A DNA stretch of 64,000 bases from Fictibacillus phosphorivorans (GCF_001619875.1 NZ_LRFC01000037.1:186001-250000); one strand, 5' to 3'. Shown: positions 44,827 to 54,591, numbered from the stretch's first letter. The notes: a model not told the origin generated them from the letters alone. Program-made: numbers and translations.

Positions 44827-44864
44827 GAAGGATTACTCATTTTGAAGGAGTAAATCCTTTTTTT
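44827..44864 (+). terminator. terminator of PAP2-glycosyltransferase
   Basis: AAGGATT-ACTC pairs with GAGT-AAATCCTT (one bulged A) and is followed by a run of about seven T. Confidence 0.83.
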
Positions 44865-44887
44865 GTACTCTTCACTTGACGGGAATA

Positions 44888-45007
44888 GAGTCTGTTTATT
44901 GTTTATTGAGTCTGAATACAAATTATTGAGTCTATTTTCACTTTATTGGGTCTAATTTTACTTTATTGAGTCTAACTACTAATTAATGAGTCTTTCTTCA
45001 AAATTCG
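44888..45007. repeat. phased degenerate repeat array D (core TTATTGAGTCT, period 20 bp)
   Basis: Six copies of the GAGTCT core start at 44888, 44908, 44928, 44948, 44968 and 44988, spaced exactly 20 bp. The conserved part is TTATT before and GAGTCT (once GGGTCT) with about 9 variable bp between copies. A 20-bp period cannot be a codon repeat, so this is noncoding. It lies in the convergent gap between the glycosyltransferase gene and metK. Confidence 0.87.
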
Positions 45008-45033
45008 ACACTTTCGGGCATGCATGAAAGCAT

Positions 45034-45062
45034 AAAAAAACAGACTCCCAAACGGAAGTCTG
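45034..45062 (-). terminator. terminator of metK
   Basis: CAGACT (45041-45046) pairs with AGTCTG (45057-45062) around a 10-nt loop, with a run of seven T on the minus strand. Confidence 0.8.
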
Positions 45063-45075
45063 CCTCAGCATATCA

Positions 45076-46281
45076 TTAAATATTCGCTTGTTTCTTAAGC
45101 TCTTCTGCTTTATCTGTTTTCTCCCAAGGAAGCTCAACATCTGTACGGCCAAAGTGACCATAAGCAGCAGTTTGCTTGTAGATCGGACGGCGAAGATCAA
45201 GCATCTTGATGATTCCAGCCGGACGCAGGTCAAAGTTGTTGCGAACTAGTTCTACAAGAACTTCTTCAGATACTTTCCCTGTTTCGAATGTGTTTACAGC
45301 AATGGATACCGGTTGAGCAACACCGATTGCATATGCAAGCTGAACTTCAACTTTGTCAGCAAGACCAGATGCAACGATGTTCTTTGCCACATAACGAGCA
45401 GCGTATGCAGCAGAACGGTCAACTTTTGTAGCATCCTTACCAGAGAATGCACCGCCACCGTGACGAGCATATCCACCATAAGTATCAACAATGATCTTAC
45501 GGCCAGTAAGTCCAGCGTCACCTTGAGGTCCACCGATAACGAAACGACCTGTTGGGTTGATGAAATATTTTGTGTTCTCATCGATTAATTCAGCAGGAAC
45601 AACTGGCTTGATTACTTTTTCTTTAACATCTCTTTGAATTTCTTCAAGCGTGTTTTCCGGGTGATGCTGAGTTGAAATTACGATTGTATCGATACGAACA
45701 GGTTTGTCGTTCTCATCATACTCAACTGTTACTTGAGTTTTTCCATCTGGACGCAAGTAAGGAATCTCTTCAGACTTACGAACTTCTGTAAGACGGCGAG
45801 ATAATTTATGAGCTAATGAGATAGGAAGAGGCATAAGCTCTTCTGTTTCGTTACAAGCGAATCCGAACATAAGACCTTGGTCACCTGCACCGATTGCTTC
45901 AATCTCAGCATCTGTCATAGAACCTTCTCTAGCTTCTAACGCTTGGTCTACACCCATAGCGATATCAGCAGATTGCTCGTCGATAGAAGTTAGTACTGCA
46001 CAAGTTTCAGAATCGAAACCATATTTCGCACGATCATAACCGATTTCTTTGATTGTTTCACGTACTACTTTCGGGATATCTACATAAGTAGAAGTTGTGA
46101 TCTCACCTGCAACAAGTACTAGACCAGTTGTTACTGATGTTTCACAAGCTACACGTGCATTTGCATCATGAGTTAAGATTTCATCTAAGATCGCATCTGA
46201 AATCTGGTCACAAATCTTATCTGGATGCCCTTCTGTAACGGATTCAGATGTAAATAAACGACGACTTACTTTTTTGGACAA
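45076..46281 (-). CDS. metK: S-adenosylmethionine synthetase MetK
   Basis: Makes SAM from methionine and ATP. 401 aa. Signatures: [12 protein letters not shown] (residues 19-30), [10 protein letters not shown] (131-140) and [22 protein letters not shown] start with GGGAGGATATT. It is preceded by a SAM-I riboswitch and ends at its own terminator beside repeat array D. Confidence 0.98.
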   Translation of the reverse strand: MSKKVSRRLFTSESVTEGHPDKICDQISDAILDEILTHDANARVACETSVTTGLVLVAGEITTSTYVDIPKVVRETIKEIGYDRAKYGFDSETCAVLTSIDEQSADIAMGVDQALEAREGSMTDAEIEAIGAGDQGLMFGFACNETEELMPLPISLAHKLSRRLTEVRKSEEIPYLRPDGKTQVTVEYDENDKPVRIDTIVISTQHHPENTLEEIQRDVKEKVIKPVVPAELIDENTKYFINPTGRFVIGGPQGDAGLTGRKIIVDTYGGYARHGGGAFSGKDATKVDRSAAYAARYVAKNIVASGLADKVEVQLAYAIGVAQPVSIAVNTFETGKVSEEVLVELVRNNFDLRPAGIIKMLDLRRPIYKQTAAYGHFGRTDVELPWEKTDKAEELKKQANI

Positions 46282-46373
46282 ATTAATATCCTCCCTTTAA
46301 CTGCTTTCAGTATGATACGGTACTTTATTCTTATCTATTTTGCACAGTTTATGTTCTTTACTTGAAAAAGGCA

Positions 46374-46420
46374 TAAAAAAAGCCCTTCCCTGTTCAACAT
46401 ATCTTAACGAGGGAAAAGGT
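46374..46420 (-). terminator. terminator of the metK SAM riboswitch
   Basis: On the minus strand CCTTTTCCCT pairs with AGGGAAGG across a 19-nt loop, followed by a run of seven T. It separates the aptamer from metK. Confidence 0.82.
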
Positions 46421-46444
46421 TTAAAAAATCCACATGCCTTCAAC

Positions 46445-46576
46445 CTCTTATTGTCCAAGGTTATTTTCACCTTGCAGGTTAGCACCTTTTCATTTCAAGT
46501 GGAGCGTTTTACCACCACTTTCATGTCGGTTGCTGGGTTTCATAGGGCCTGTCCCTCCACCTACTCAGAATAAGAG
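46445..46576 (-). promoter_or_regulatory. SAM-I riboswitch (S-box) of metK
   Basis: The minus strand starts CTCTTAT and reads GAGTAGGTGGAGGGAC then GGCCCTATGAAACCC and GCAACC, the S-box core, closing with ATAAGAG. P1 arms are 46570-46576 and 46445-46451. SAM binding would favour the downstream terminator and reduce metK expression. Confidence 0.96.
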
Positions 46577-46782
46577 TAGCCGTTCTCGAAATATGATAGC
46601 GCAATGGGACATCTATGTCAATAGAAAACACTAGGAATAACAAGAAGTTTAGAGTGTTGAGACGTTACTATTGAAAGCGTTTTTAATATGAGTGATAATA
46701 CACTTGGATTTATAATCTTTTTTTGTGAAGTACGAACTTTTTTGATGCACAATCATAAAATAGTATACATTATTTAATTTAA

Positions 46783-46793
46783 TGTGTTATACT
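46783..46793 (+). promoter_or_regulatory. CcpN-type site over the pckA -10 region
   Basis: TGTGTTATACT at 46783-46793 fits the CcpN motif TRTGHYATAYW at all 11 positions. It coincides with an extended -10 box (TGTTATACT). In B. subtilis CcpN represses pckA under glycolytic conditions, so the same control is likely here. Motif matched from memory. Confidence 0.7.
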
Positions 46794-46839
46794 AATTTTC
46801 GAATATATCACTCTAGGATAAAGGATGGTACTGTCTGAT

Positions 46840-48423
46840 ATGAATACTTTGGAATTTACGACAACCTTAAATGAGCTTGTGACCCGCGAAACAACTCACC
46901 AGAACTTACCTGTTCCGGTTTTAGTAGAAAAATCTCTTAAGCGCAAAGAGGGCATCCTGACATCCACAGGAGCACTTCAAGCTACTACGGGAAAATACAC
47001 TGGCCGTTCCCCTGAGGACAAATTTATCGTTGAAGACGCTTCCGTTAAAGATTCAATTGACTGGGGAAAAGTAAATAAGCCCTTTTCACCCGAAAACTTT
47101 GATAAATTATACAAAAAAGTACTTCAATACTTAGGCAGCAAAGAAGAGTTATTTGTATTTAAAGGATATGCTGGTGCAGACCGTGAGTACCGCCTTCCTA
47201 TTCAAGTTATTAATGAATACGCTTGGCATAACCTGTTTGCTCATCAAATGTTTGTACGCCCGAACCAAGATGAGCTGGCTGCTCACGAATCTCAATTCAC
47301 GGTAGTTTCCGCGCCTGGATTCCAAGCGAATCCAGCAGAAGATGGAACAAATTCTGAAACATTTATCATTATATCCTTTGAGAAACGCATCATCCTTATC
47401 GGTGGTACAGAATATGCTGGTGAAATTAAGAAATCCGTATTCTCAGTTATGAACTACATTCTCCCCGAAAAAGGAATTCTCTCTATGCATTGTTCAGCAA
47501 ATGTTGGCAATGAAGGAGACGTAGCGCTTTTCTTTGGTCTCTCTGGAACTGGAAAGACTACCCTTTCTGCTGATCCAAACCGCCGTTTGATCGGTGATGA
47601 TGAACATGGCTGGGCTAACACAGGAGTCTTTAATATTGAGGGCGGATGTTATGCCAAAACAATCGATCTATCGAAAGAAAAAGAACCCCAAATTTGGAAC
47701 GCGATCCGTTTTGGTAGCGTATTGGAAAATGTAATGATCGATCCTGATTCAAGATTAGCTGATTATAAGGACTCAACTTTAACTGAAAATACTCGAGCTG
47801 CATATCCAGTAGATGCAATACCGAATATCATTCAACCGAGTGTTGCGGGTCACCCTAATACGATTATCTTCTTAACAGCTGATGCATTCGGAGTATTGCC
47901 TCCAATCAGCAAACTAACGAAGGAACAAGCGATGTACCATTTCTTGTCTGGCTACACAAGTAAACTTGCTGGAACTGAAAGAGGTGTAACATCACCACAA
48001 GCAACGTTCTCTACTTGCTTCGGTGCGCCTTTCCTTCCATTACCAGCAACAGTTTACGCTGAAATGCTTGGAAAGAAAATTGATCAGCATAATGTGCAAG
48101 TGTATCTTGTTAACACTGGCTGGTCTGGCGGTGAATACGGGGTAGGAAGCCGTATGAACTTAGCCTACACTCGCTCAATGGTGCAAGCAGCACTTGAAGG
48201 TGAACTAACTTCTGTTGAAACGGTTGTAGATCCAATCTTTGGTCTTCATATCCCAACACATTGTCCAGGTGTACCTGATCAAGTTCTTCAACCAAAGAAA
48301 ACATGGGAAGATCAAGATCAGTATGATGTGAAAGCAAAAGAACTTGCGCATAAATTTAAAGCAAACTTTGAAAAGTTTGACTCGGTGTCATCTGAGATCT
48401 CACAAGCTGGACCATTAGTATAA
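46840..48423 (+). CDS. pckA: phosphoenolpyruvate carboxykinase (ATP)
   Basis: Converts oxaloacetate to PEP in gluconeogenesis. 527 aa, the length of B. subtilis PckA. The P-loop [14 protein letters not shown] starts at residue 233 and the kinase-specific GDDEHGW follows. The ATG at 46840 (MNTLEF) fits the family N-terminus and length; an ATG at 46825 would add five residues. It is divergent from metK and followed by a terminator. Confidence 0.96.
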   Translation: MNTLEFTTTLNELVTRETTHQNLPVPVLVEKSLKRKEGILTSTGALQATTGKYTGRSPEDKFIVEDASVKDSIDWGKVNKPFSPENFDKLYKKVLQYLGSKEELFVFKGYAGADREYRLPIQVINEYAWHNLFAHQMFVRPNQDELAAHESQFTVVSAPGFQANPAEDGTNSETFIIISFEKRIILIGGTEYAGEIKKSVFSVMNYILPEKGILSMHCSANVGNEGDVALFFGLSGTGKTTLSADPNRRLIGDDEHGWANTGVFNIEGGCYAKTIDLSKEKEPQIWNAIRFGSVLENVMIDPDSRLADYKDSTLTENTRAAYPVDAIPNIIQPSVAGHPNTIIFLTADAFGVLPPISKLTKEQAMYHFLSGYTSKLAGTERGVTSPQATFSTCFGAPFLPLPATVYAEMLGKKIDQHNVQVYLVNTGWSGGEYGVGSRMNLAYTRSMVQAALEGELTSVETVVDPIFGLHIPTHCPGVPDQVLQPKKTWEDQDQYDVKAKELAHKFKANFEKFDSVSSEISQAGPLV

Positions 48424-48429
48424 TCAAAG

Positions 48430-48467
48430 AAACAGTCTCCCATTGTTAAGGGGAGACTGTTTTTTTG
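48430..48467 (+). terminator. terminator of pckA
   Basis: AAACAGTCTCCC (48430-48441) pairs with GGGAGACTGTTT (48451-48462) and is followed by a T run. Confidence 0.9.
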
Positions 48468-48487
48468 TATTTATTGGAATTTTTTCC

Positions 48488-48533
48488 TTGCAAACTGACA
48501 CTAGTGTCATTTATAATAGTGACATAGATGTCA
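48488..48533 (+). promoter_or_regulatory. promoter with twin palindromic operators of the MFS-TetR operon
   Basis: TTGCAA (48488-48493), 18-nt spacer, TATAAT (48512-48517). A perfect palindrome TGACACTAGTGTCA occupies 48496-48509 between the hexamers. A near-palindrome TGACATAGATGTCA occupies 48520-48533 just after the -10. The two centres are 24 bp apart. This is the expected arrangement of a TetR-family operator that blocks the promoter of its own efflux operon. Confidence 0.8.
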
Positions 48534-48556
48534 ATTATATTTTAGGGGCTGATCAA

Positions 48557-49849
48557 TTGGAACAATCTTCAGAAACACTTCTGCGTAACAAACCGTATCG
48601 ATACTTAGTTTCTGCTCAACTTATTTCGAACCTTGGTGACTGGATATCCATACTAGCCATATTTACTCTTGTAGGGCTAAAATGGAATGCAACACCACTT
48701 GAAGTTTCTTTGATTATCTTATCCCTCGCAATTCCCATGACATTATTAGGACCGATCACGGGGGTTTTTGCTGATCGTTTAGAAAGAAAATACATCATGA
48801 TCGCATCTGATATCGCAAGAGGATTTGTCATTATGGGTTTGATTTTTGCTGATCAATTATGGCACATCTATTCGTTATTATTTTTACTTGGTGTATGTTC
48901 TTCTCTTTTCAATCCCGCAAAAAACGGAAAGATTAAGGAAATTGTACCAAATCAGCATATGCAGCAAGCGGCATCTATAAGCTCTTTGATTGAAAATGGC
49001 ACAAAAATTATCGGTCCTGCATTAAGCGGATTTCTTCTTCTTCTCTGGGATATCAAAATGATCTTTGTCATTGATTCGTTATCATTCTTTCTATCTGCTC
49101 TTCTATTGCTTATGATTCCAGTCAACCCTTCCAAACTCCAAACTTCATCAATAGAAAATAAAGCTTCACAGAGTTTTACAGGAGAAATGAAAAATGGTTT
49201 TTTGTTTATTAAATCTGTTCCATTCATTTTTTATGGAACGATATTAATGGCCGTGATGATGTTCGTATTGCAGATGGCCGACTCACAGTTTGTTGTTTTA
49301 TTTAGAGACCTTAAAGAGGTTTCCTCGAGCTTGATTGGAACAGTTATGGCAGCATCAGGTGCTGGATTTATTATTTCAGGTCTTTTACTAAGCAAGATCG
49401 AAGTAAAAAAAACAGTGAACAGTATGATAAGCGGTTGCTTCATATTAGGAGCAGGTTTCGGAAGCATCGCATTTCTTACTTATTTTCAGTTGCCATTCCC
49501 TTATGTATGGGCGTCTATCTTGGCATGCATCGGCTCATTAGGAGCAGGTTTCGTCTTTATTCCGTTCCAGTCAACTGTTATGAAGGCTACACCTTCTGAA
49601 ATGAGCGGACGAACACTTGGCACAATCGGGAGCATCATGATGTTTTCAAGTTTAACGGGACCTCTTGCCGGCGGAATTCTAGGAAACTATATTGGCGTCG
49701 TTCCTTTGTTCCTGGCAGCATCTAGTGGATTATGCCTAATAAGTGTGATAGCCTTTTTCTTAAGAAAATCATTTGGAAAGGAAAAAGCAGAATATGTCAC
49801 CGAAAGTAACAGAGAGTCACAAAGAGCAGCGGAGGCTCAGCATTCTTAA
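48557..49849 (+). CDS. MFS efflux transporter (macrolide-efflux type)
   Basis: 430 aa with 12 predicted TM helices. The helix 2-3 loop is GVFADRLERKYIM. The N-terminal YLVSAQLISNLGDWISILAIFTL is typical of the MefA/YfmO-like DHA3 group. TTG at 48557 is chosen because AGGGG lies 8 nt upstream; the frame is open further but that region holds the promoter and operators. The downstream tetR gene overlaps its 3' end by 56 bp. Drug range unknown. Confidence 0.85.
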   Translation: MEQSSETLLRNKPYRYLVSAQLISNLGDWISILAIFTLVGLKWNATPLEVSLIILSLAIPMTLLGPITGVFADRLERKYIMIASDIARGFVIMGLIFADQLWHIYSLLFLLGVCSSLFNPAKNGKIKEIVPNQHMQQAASISSLIENGTKIIGPALSGFLLLLWDIKMIFVIDSLSFFLSALLLLMIPVNPSKLQTSSIENKASQSFTGEMKNGFLFIKSVPFIFYGTILMAVMMFVLQMADSQFVVLFRDLKEVSSSLIGTVMAASGAGFIISGLLLSKIEVKKTVNSMISGCFILGAGFGSIAFLTYFQLPFPYVWASILACIGSLGAGFVFIPFQSTVMKATPSEMSGRTLGTIGSIMMFSSLTGPLAGGILGNYIGVVPLFLAASSGLCLISVIAFFLRKSFGKEKAEYVTESNRESQRAAEAQHS

Positions 49850-50408
49850 TGCGGCTAAAGAGATCTTTGCGAAAAAAGGATACGAAGCTTTTGTTATGCA
49901 AGATGTAATCGATGCCGTTGATTTGAGCAGAGGTGGTGTGTATTCTTACTTTTCCAATAAGGAAGATTTGTTTGAATCCGTCTTGCACTCCATGAATGAA
50001 TCGTTTCGTGATGGAATTGAACGGCTAGCTCATACAGATTCGATCTGGCAATCTCTTTCTAACGAATTTGAGAGCTTTAAGGAGATTGAAGACAAACAAG
50101 ATTCATTTACTGCTGTACAGATCGAATTCTTTCTGATTAATCGAAGAGTACCAGAGAAAGCTGCTTATTTTAAAAACCGTTACAAATATGCGACTGACCA
50201 ATTTGTTTGGCTGTTTCAGCAAGGGGTAGAAAAAGGAGAATTTCAGCCAAGATATCCGGTAGAGGCCATCGCAAGATATTATATTACCTTTAACGACGGC
50301 ATTCATATTTCAACGATATTCGTATCAAAACAAGATATTGATTACAACCAGCAAATTGACCTTTTCTTGTCCCAATTGGCATACATGTTAGGCGTCAAAC
50401 AAAAGTAA
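49794..50408 (+). CDS. TetR-family transcriptional regulator
   Basis: 204 aa. The N-terminal HTH is RRLSILNAAKEIFAKKGYEA with the recognition helix in LSRGGVYSYFSNKEDLF. The C-terminal ligand-binding half is typical of the family. It is co-transcribed with the MFS gene and probably represses the pair through the twin palindromes upstream. ATG at 49794, within the MFS gene, is preceded by AAAGGA. A terminator follows. Confidence 0.88.
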   Translation: MSPKVTESHKEQRRLSILNAAKEIFAKKGYEAFVMQDVIDAVDLSRGGVYSYFSNKEDLFESVLHSMNESFRDGIERLAHTDSIWQSLSNEFESFKEIEDKQDSFTAVQIEFFLINRRVPEKAAYFKNRYKYATDQFVWLFQQGVEKGEFQPRYPVEAIARYYITFNDGIHISTIFVSKQDIDYNQQIDLFLSQLAYMLGVKQK

Positions 50409-50431
50409 AAGGAGCTCATTGAGCTCCTTTT
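50407..50431. terminator. bidirectional terminator
   Basis: AAAAGGAGCTC pairs with GAGCTCCTTTT around ATT. It serves tetR and the convergent ytmA. Confidence 0.83.
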
Positions 50432-51213
50432 CCATGTTCCTTCATCCATTCACAAAGTGCGTATGTAATTTTCCGATTTTCTTTTGGCGGGAAGTAGTGC
50501 GTATATTCGGGATAGATCCATGTTTCACATGGCTTTCCTAGCTCTTTTAACCTTTTTTCAATTCTATGTGTATGCTCCACACTTACGTTTTCATCCTTCA
50601 TTCCATGGATACAAAGCAATGGCGCTTCTAACTCCCCTATATAATTTAGAGGTGATCTCCACTCAAATTCTTCCGGGTATTTATCTGGTGTTCCTCCAAT
50701 AACCCGCTTCATCATCCTCCGCAAGTCTTCTCTCTCTTCGTACGTAACAGCCATATCCGTTACTCCACCCCACGTTACAACCGAGCGAATCTCTGGAAAC
50801 TTTATAGCAGTAAAAAGAGCCATCGGCCCCCCTCTTGAAAAACCAAACACATGAATGTTGTTTTCATCTACTTTTGGGAACTGTTTTAGTACTTCAAATG
50901 CAGCAAAAGCATCTGTTCGGTCTTCGCCAGCAAAATCCTCGTTCCCCTCACCACCTTGGTTGCCACGATAATAAGGAGCCATAACAACAAACCCTTGAGA
51001 AGCGAACTGAATGATTCTAGCAATCCTTACCATTCCTACCGATTTAATTCCGCCTCGAAGGTATAAAAATCCCGGAAATGGCCCTTTTCCTTCTGGTAAA
51101 GCGGCAAGTCCTTTAATTTTCAATCCATCATTTAAATAAGTGACCACATACAGGCGAATGGTTGGATGTGGGGAAGGAAATCGCTGCCACTCTATCATTT
51201 TTGCTTTTTTCAT
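50416..51213 (-). CDS. ytmA: alpha/beta hydrolase (S9/DLH type) YtmA
   Basis: 265 aa. Nucleophile elbow HVFGFSRGGPMALF, catalytic Asp region HGMKDENVSVEHTHRI and His in YTHYFPP. The fold is of dienelactone hydrolase/prolyl oligopeptidase type, with an acyl-peptidase or esterase role possible. The order pckA-ytmA-ytlA is as in B. subtilis. Start ATG with AAGGAGTG. Confidence 0.87.
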   Translation of the reverse strand: MKKAKMIEWQRFPSPHPTIRLYVVTYLNDGLKIKGLAALPEGKGPFPGFLYLRGGIKSVGMVRIARIIQFASQGFVVMAPYYRGNQGGEGNEDFAGEDRTDAFAAFEVLKQFPKVDENNIHVFGFSRGGPMALFTAIKFPEIRSVVTWGGVTDMAVTYEEREDLRRMMKRVIGGTPDKYPEEFEWRSPLNYIGELEAPLLCIHGMKDENVSVEHTHRIEKRLKELGKPCETWIYPEYTHYFPPKENRKITYALCEWMKEHGKGAQ

Positions 51214-51317
51214 TCCGACACTCCTTGTTTTTTAGTAGGCAAACACACATTTAACGCAATCACATACATTATTACATAAAAGTCATGACTTCATCCCTAT
51301 TTGCAGGAGGATCCGAT

Positions 51318-52322
51318 ATGATACAGATTAAAAGAAATTTAAGCATACTGTTCACTTGTTTATTAGCCTTCTCCTTGCTCTTTGCTGGGTGCAGCACTTC
51401 AAGCCCTAAACAAGAAAAAGTCCGGATTGCAGAAGTAACCCGCTCCATCTTTTATGCCCCTCAATATGTTGCTATTGAAAAAGGATTTTTTAAAGAAGAA
51501 GGTTTGAATGTAGAGCTGACAACCACCTGGGGCGGGGACAAAACGATGACTGCCTTATTATCAGATGGTGCTGATGTTGCACTTGTTGGTTCAGAAACAA
51601 CAATCTACGTACATGCACAAGATTCAACAGATCCAGTTATCAATTTCGCACAATTAACCCAAACAGACGGTACGTTTTTAGTGGCCCGTAAAAAGCCTGA
51701 GTTCTTTTCTTGGGATCAGTTAAAAGGCAGTACGTTCTTAGGACAGAGAAAAGGCGGCATGCCGCAAATGGCTGGTGAGTTTGGTCTTAAAAAGCATGGC
51801 ATCGATCCAAAGAATGACTTAACGATGATACAGAATATTGATTTCGCCAATATCGCAAACGCGTTTGCATCTGGCACAGGTGATTACGTTCAGCTTTTCG
51901 AGCCTCAAGCAAGCCTTTTTGAACAAGAAGGAATCGGACACATCGTAGCCTCTTTCGGGACAGAATCAGGCAAGATTCCTTATACCACATTCATGGCAAA
52001 AGAAAGCTACATGAAAGAGAACAAAGAAACCTTAGAAAAGTTTACAAAAGGGTTATACAAAGCACAGCTCTGGGTGGAAAACCATTCTTCTAAAGAGATC
52101 GCTGAAGTGATTGCACCATATTTTGAAGATACCCCTGTTGAACTAATCGAAACAGTTGTTGAACGCTATAAAGGTCAGCACAGTTTTGCACTCAACCCTA
52201 TTTTAGATGAAGAGGAATGGAATAATCTTCAGACGATTATGGATGAAGCTGGAGAGCTTCCGAAAAAAGTGGATTATAACGTTCTTGTTAACACCTCATT
52301 GGCAAAAGAAGCCATTAAATAA
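51318..52322 (+). CDS. ytlA: ABC transporter substrate-binding lipoprotein YtlA
   Basis: 334 aa, the length of B. subtilis YtlA. Signal peptide ending in the lipobox LLFAGC (Cys near residue 24), so it is tethered outside the membrane. The mature part has the NMT1/THI5-like pattern (SRIYYAPQYVAIEKGFFK-like start, DVALVGSETTIY). Relatives bind sulfonates, nitrate or thiamine precursors; the ligand is unknown. ATG at 51318 has AGGAGG. It is followed by ytlC and ytlD, with a 112-bp gap to ytlC. Confidence 0.88.
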   Translation: MIQIKRNLSILFTCLLAFSLLFAGCSTSSPKQEKVRIAEVTRSIFYAPQYVAIEKGFFKEEGLNVELTTTWGGDKTMTALLSDGADVALVGSETTIYVHAQDSTDPVINFAQLTQTDGTFLVARKKPEFFSWDQLKGSTFLGQRKGGMPQMAGEFGLKKHGIDPKNDLTMIQNIDFANIANAFASGTGDYVQLFEPQASLFEQEGIGHIVASFGTESGKIPYTTFMAKESYMKENKETLEKFTKGLYKAQLWVENHSSKEIAEVIAPYFEDTPVELIETVVERYKGQHSFALNPILDEEEWNNLQTIMDEAGELPKKVDYNVLVNTSLAKEAIK

Positions 52323-52434
52323 AAGGCTGTTATTGTATCGTTCTTAAAACCGTTGAGTCTCGTTACAGATGCTCCCCCGTTGTGAGGTGAGCATAAGCAG
52401 CTAAAGCGGAACAAAAAAATCAGGAGGGATCGTC

Positions 52435-53214
52435 GTGGCTTTTTTACAACTAAAATCAGTCGGGCAAACCTACTTTTCTAAGACCTCTGCCACAACGGCC
52501 TTGGAGGATATAACGCTTTCTGTCAATGAGGGAGAGTTCATTTCCATTCTAGGACCTAGCGGATGCGGAAAATCCACACTTCTATCGATTATTGCAGGCT
52601 TGTTGCTTCCCACTGTCGGTTCAGTCATGGTAAACAACCAACGAATTACTCAGCCACATCCAAAGATAGGCTACATGCTGCAGCAAGATTACTTGTTTCC
52701 TTGGAAAACCATAGAGGATAATATTACGATTGGTTTGAAATTGAGAAATCAATATTCATTTGAACACATTCAAGGTGCATTCACATTATTAAAAGAAATT
52801 GGATTAGACCATACAAGAAGCAAATACCCTTCAGAGCTTTCTGGAGGAATGAGGCAGAGGGTTGCGCTTGTTCGCACTTTAGCTACCCATCCGAAGATGC
52901 TTTTACTAGATGAACCCTTTTCTGCACTTGACTATCAAACCAAGTTAAAGCTTGAGGACCTTGTATCTTCTACTTTAAAAGAACACGGTAAAACGGCTAT
53001 TCTTGTAACACATGACATCGGTGAGGCGATTGCAATGAGCGACACTGTTATCTTGTTATCAAGCAACCCAGGACGTATCTTCAGAACATTTAAGATTCCA
53101 GAAACCCTGAGAGCACTCCTGCCCTTTGAAGCACGACAGCATCCAGACTTTTCTGCAACCTTTCAGCAAATATGGGAGGAGTTGGAGCACATTGAACAAA
53201 ACGATAATGAATGA
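52435..53214 (+). CDS. ytlC: ABC transporter ATPase YtlC
   Basis: 259 aa. Walker [10 protein letters not shown] at 40-48, signature [15 protein letters not shown], Walker [12 protein letters not shown]. It belongs to the NrtD/SsuB group of importers. GTG start with AGGAGGGATC. Its end overlaps the ytlD start by 8 bp. The 112 bp upstream contain GCTC/GAGC pairing but no recognised riboswitch. Confidence 0.9.
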   Translation: MAFLQLKSVGQTYFSKTSATTALEDITLSVNEGEFISILGPSGCGKSTLLSIIAGLLLPTVGSVMVNNQRITQPHPKIGYMLQQDYLFPWKTIEDNITIGLKLRNQYSFEHIQGAFTLLKEIGLDHTRSKYPSELSGGMRQRVALVRTLATHPKMLLLDEPFSALDYQTKLKLEDLVSSTLKEHGKTAILVTHDIGEAIAMSDTVILLSSNPGRIFRTFKIPETLRALLPFEARQHPDFSATFQQIWEELEHIEQNDNE

Positions 53215-53998
53215 GAAACATAGAGAATACCTTCAATCCTTAAAAAAAGAAAAACGAAACATCCGATTTGTTCAGCTGCTCATATTTATCAGCTTTTTCC
53301 TACTATGGGAAATCTCTTCAGTTAAGGGGTGGATTAATCCTTTATTGTTCAGCTCACCAACGAAAATATGGACGCTCTTTCTTGAAAAAGCCAGCGATGG
53401 CTCACTATACCTCCACGTTATCTTTACCCTTGGAGAGACTGTCTTAGGATTTATTTTAGGAACTTTGTTAGGTACCTTGCTGGCAGCTTTACTTTGGTGG
53501 TCACCATTCTTATCAAAAGTACTTGATCCCTATCTTGTCGTTTTAAACGCTATGCCGAAAGTAGCATTAGGACCGATATTAATCGTTGCGATCGGTCCGA
53601 ACTTCGGGTCCATTATCGCTATGGGGATCCTCATTTCCATTATTATTACTACACTTGTCGTATACACGGCATTTCAAAATGTTGATGCTAATTATGTTAA
53701 AGTCATTCGGTCTTTTGGAGGAAATAAAAAACAGTGCTTTAAGGAGGTTATCCTTCCAGCCTGTTTTCCAAATATTATCTCATCTTTAAAAGTAAATGTA
53801 GGGTTATCATGGGTTGGGGTAATTGTAGGAGAGTTCTTAGTCTCAAAACAAGGGTTGGGATACATGATCATATATGGTTTCCAAGTCTTTAATTTTACCC
53901 TTGTATTAATGAGTCTTCTCATTATAGCTATAATGGCAACAGTTATGTATCAAGGAGTAGAATTATTAGAACGGAAACTTATTAAACACCGCTCATGA
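53207..53998 (+). CDS. ytlD: ABC transporter permease YtlD
   Basis: 263 aa with six predicted TM helices. The cytoplasmic coupling loop [20 protein letters not shown] corresponds to the EAA motif of BPD_transp_1 permeases. The ATG at 53207 overlaps the ytlC stop (TGATG-type coupling). It has only a weak ribosome site of its own, consistent with coupled translation. It completes the YtlACD importer. Confidence 0.9.
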   Translation: MNEKHREYLQSLKKEKRNIRFVQLLIFISFFLLWEISSVKGWINPLLFSSPTKIWTLFLEKASDGSLYLHVIFTLGETVLGFILGTLLGTLLAALLWWSPFLSKVLDPYLVVLNAMPKVALGPILIVAIGPNFGSIIAMGILISIIITTLVVYTAFQNVDANYVKVIRSFGGNKKQCFKEVILPACFPNIISSLKVNVGLSWVGVIVGEFLVSKQGLGYMIIYGFQVFNFTLVLMSLLIIAIMATVMYQGVELLERKLIKHRS

Positions 53999-54008
53999 AT
54001 CAAGAAGA

Positions 54009-54488
54009 TTAGGCCAGGGAATGTTTGAGTGCATATTTCATGCTCTCACTCAGAACCTGGTCTTTCATCATGAAGCTAAACGACTTATTCGTAGATACAT
54101 CTTCAGGAAGCTCGCTCAATAAAACAGGTCCGTTCGTTTCAAAATATCGGTTTTTTAACAGAATCTTATCTACAGTTGCAACATATATATTCTTAATAAT
54201 TTTTCCGCCTTTTCCATCCACGTAATATTGACCAATATATTTGAGATTTGAAACTCTTCCACCTGTTTCTTCAAACACTTCACGAATAGCAGCTTCATCT
54301 GCAGTCTCACCTGGTTCCACTTTTCCACCTGGAAACTCTATTCCACGCCTTGGATGCTCGGTTAGCAACCATTGATCTTTAAACTTACACAAACACCATA
54401 CATGTTTAGGTGTTTCCGAAAAGGGGTGGTCTGAAAACGACAATTGTACAGTGTTGTTATAAAAGTCTTTAAACGTAATTATATCCAT
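54009..54488 (-). CDS. ytkD: Nudix hydrolase YtkD
   Basis: 159 aa. The Nudix box GX5EX7REVFEETGG lies at about 54-77 and is intact. The B. subtilis ortholog hydrolyses (8-oxo-)dGTP and other nucleoside triphosphates, and helps protect DNA during growth and sporulation. ATG at 54488 follows GGAG by 7 nt; a GTG one codon earlier also reads in frame. It is convergent with ytlD. Confidence 0.9.
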   Translation of the reverse strand: MDIITFKDFYNNTVQLSFSDHPFSETPKHVWCLCKFKDQWLLTEHPRRGIEFPGGKVEPGETADEAAIREVFEETGGRVSNLKYIGQYYVDGKGGKIIKNIYVATVDKILLKNRYFETNGPVLLSELPEDVSTNKSFSFMMKDQVLSESMKYALKHSLA

Positions 54489-54564
54489 CACACTACTCCA
54501 TCTCGACTGTTTCCTTTATTGTAAAGTTCACAACATTTAAAGTCCATTTGTTTTAATCGTGAAA

Positions 54565-54591
54565 AAACATGGGAAGGGATACCCCATGTTT
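54565..54591 (-). terminator. terminator of the 182-aa secreted protein gene
   Basis: AAACATGGG pairs with CCCCATGTTT; the minus-strand T run follows. It overlaps the stop codon at 54590. Confidence 0.75.

Noticed and set aside
27977-45007. CRISPR array
   Set aside because: Repeats are degenerate, 20-21 bp in period with about 10 bp of spacing, no leader and no cas genes.
51214-51317. TPP or other riboswitch before ytlA
   Set aside because: No conserved thi-box or other aptamer segments were seen, despite the NMT1/THI5-like binding protein.
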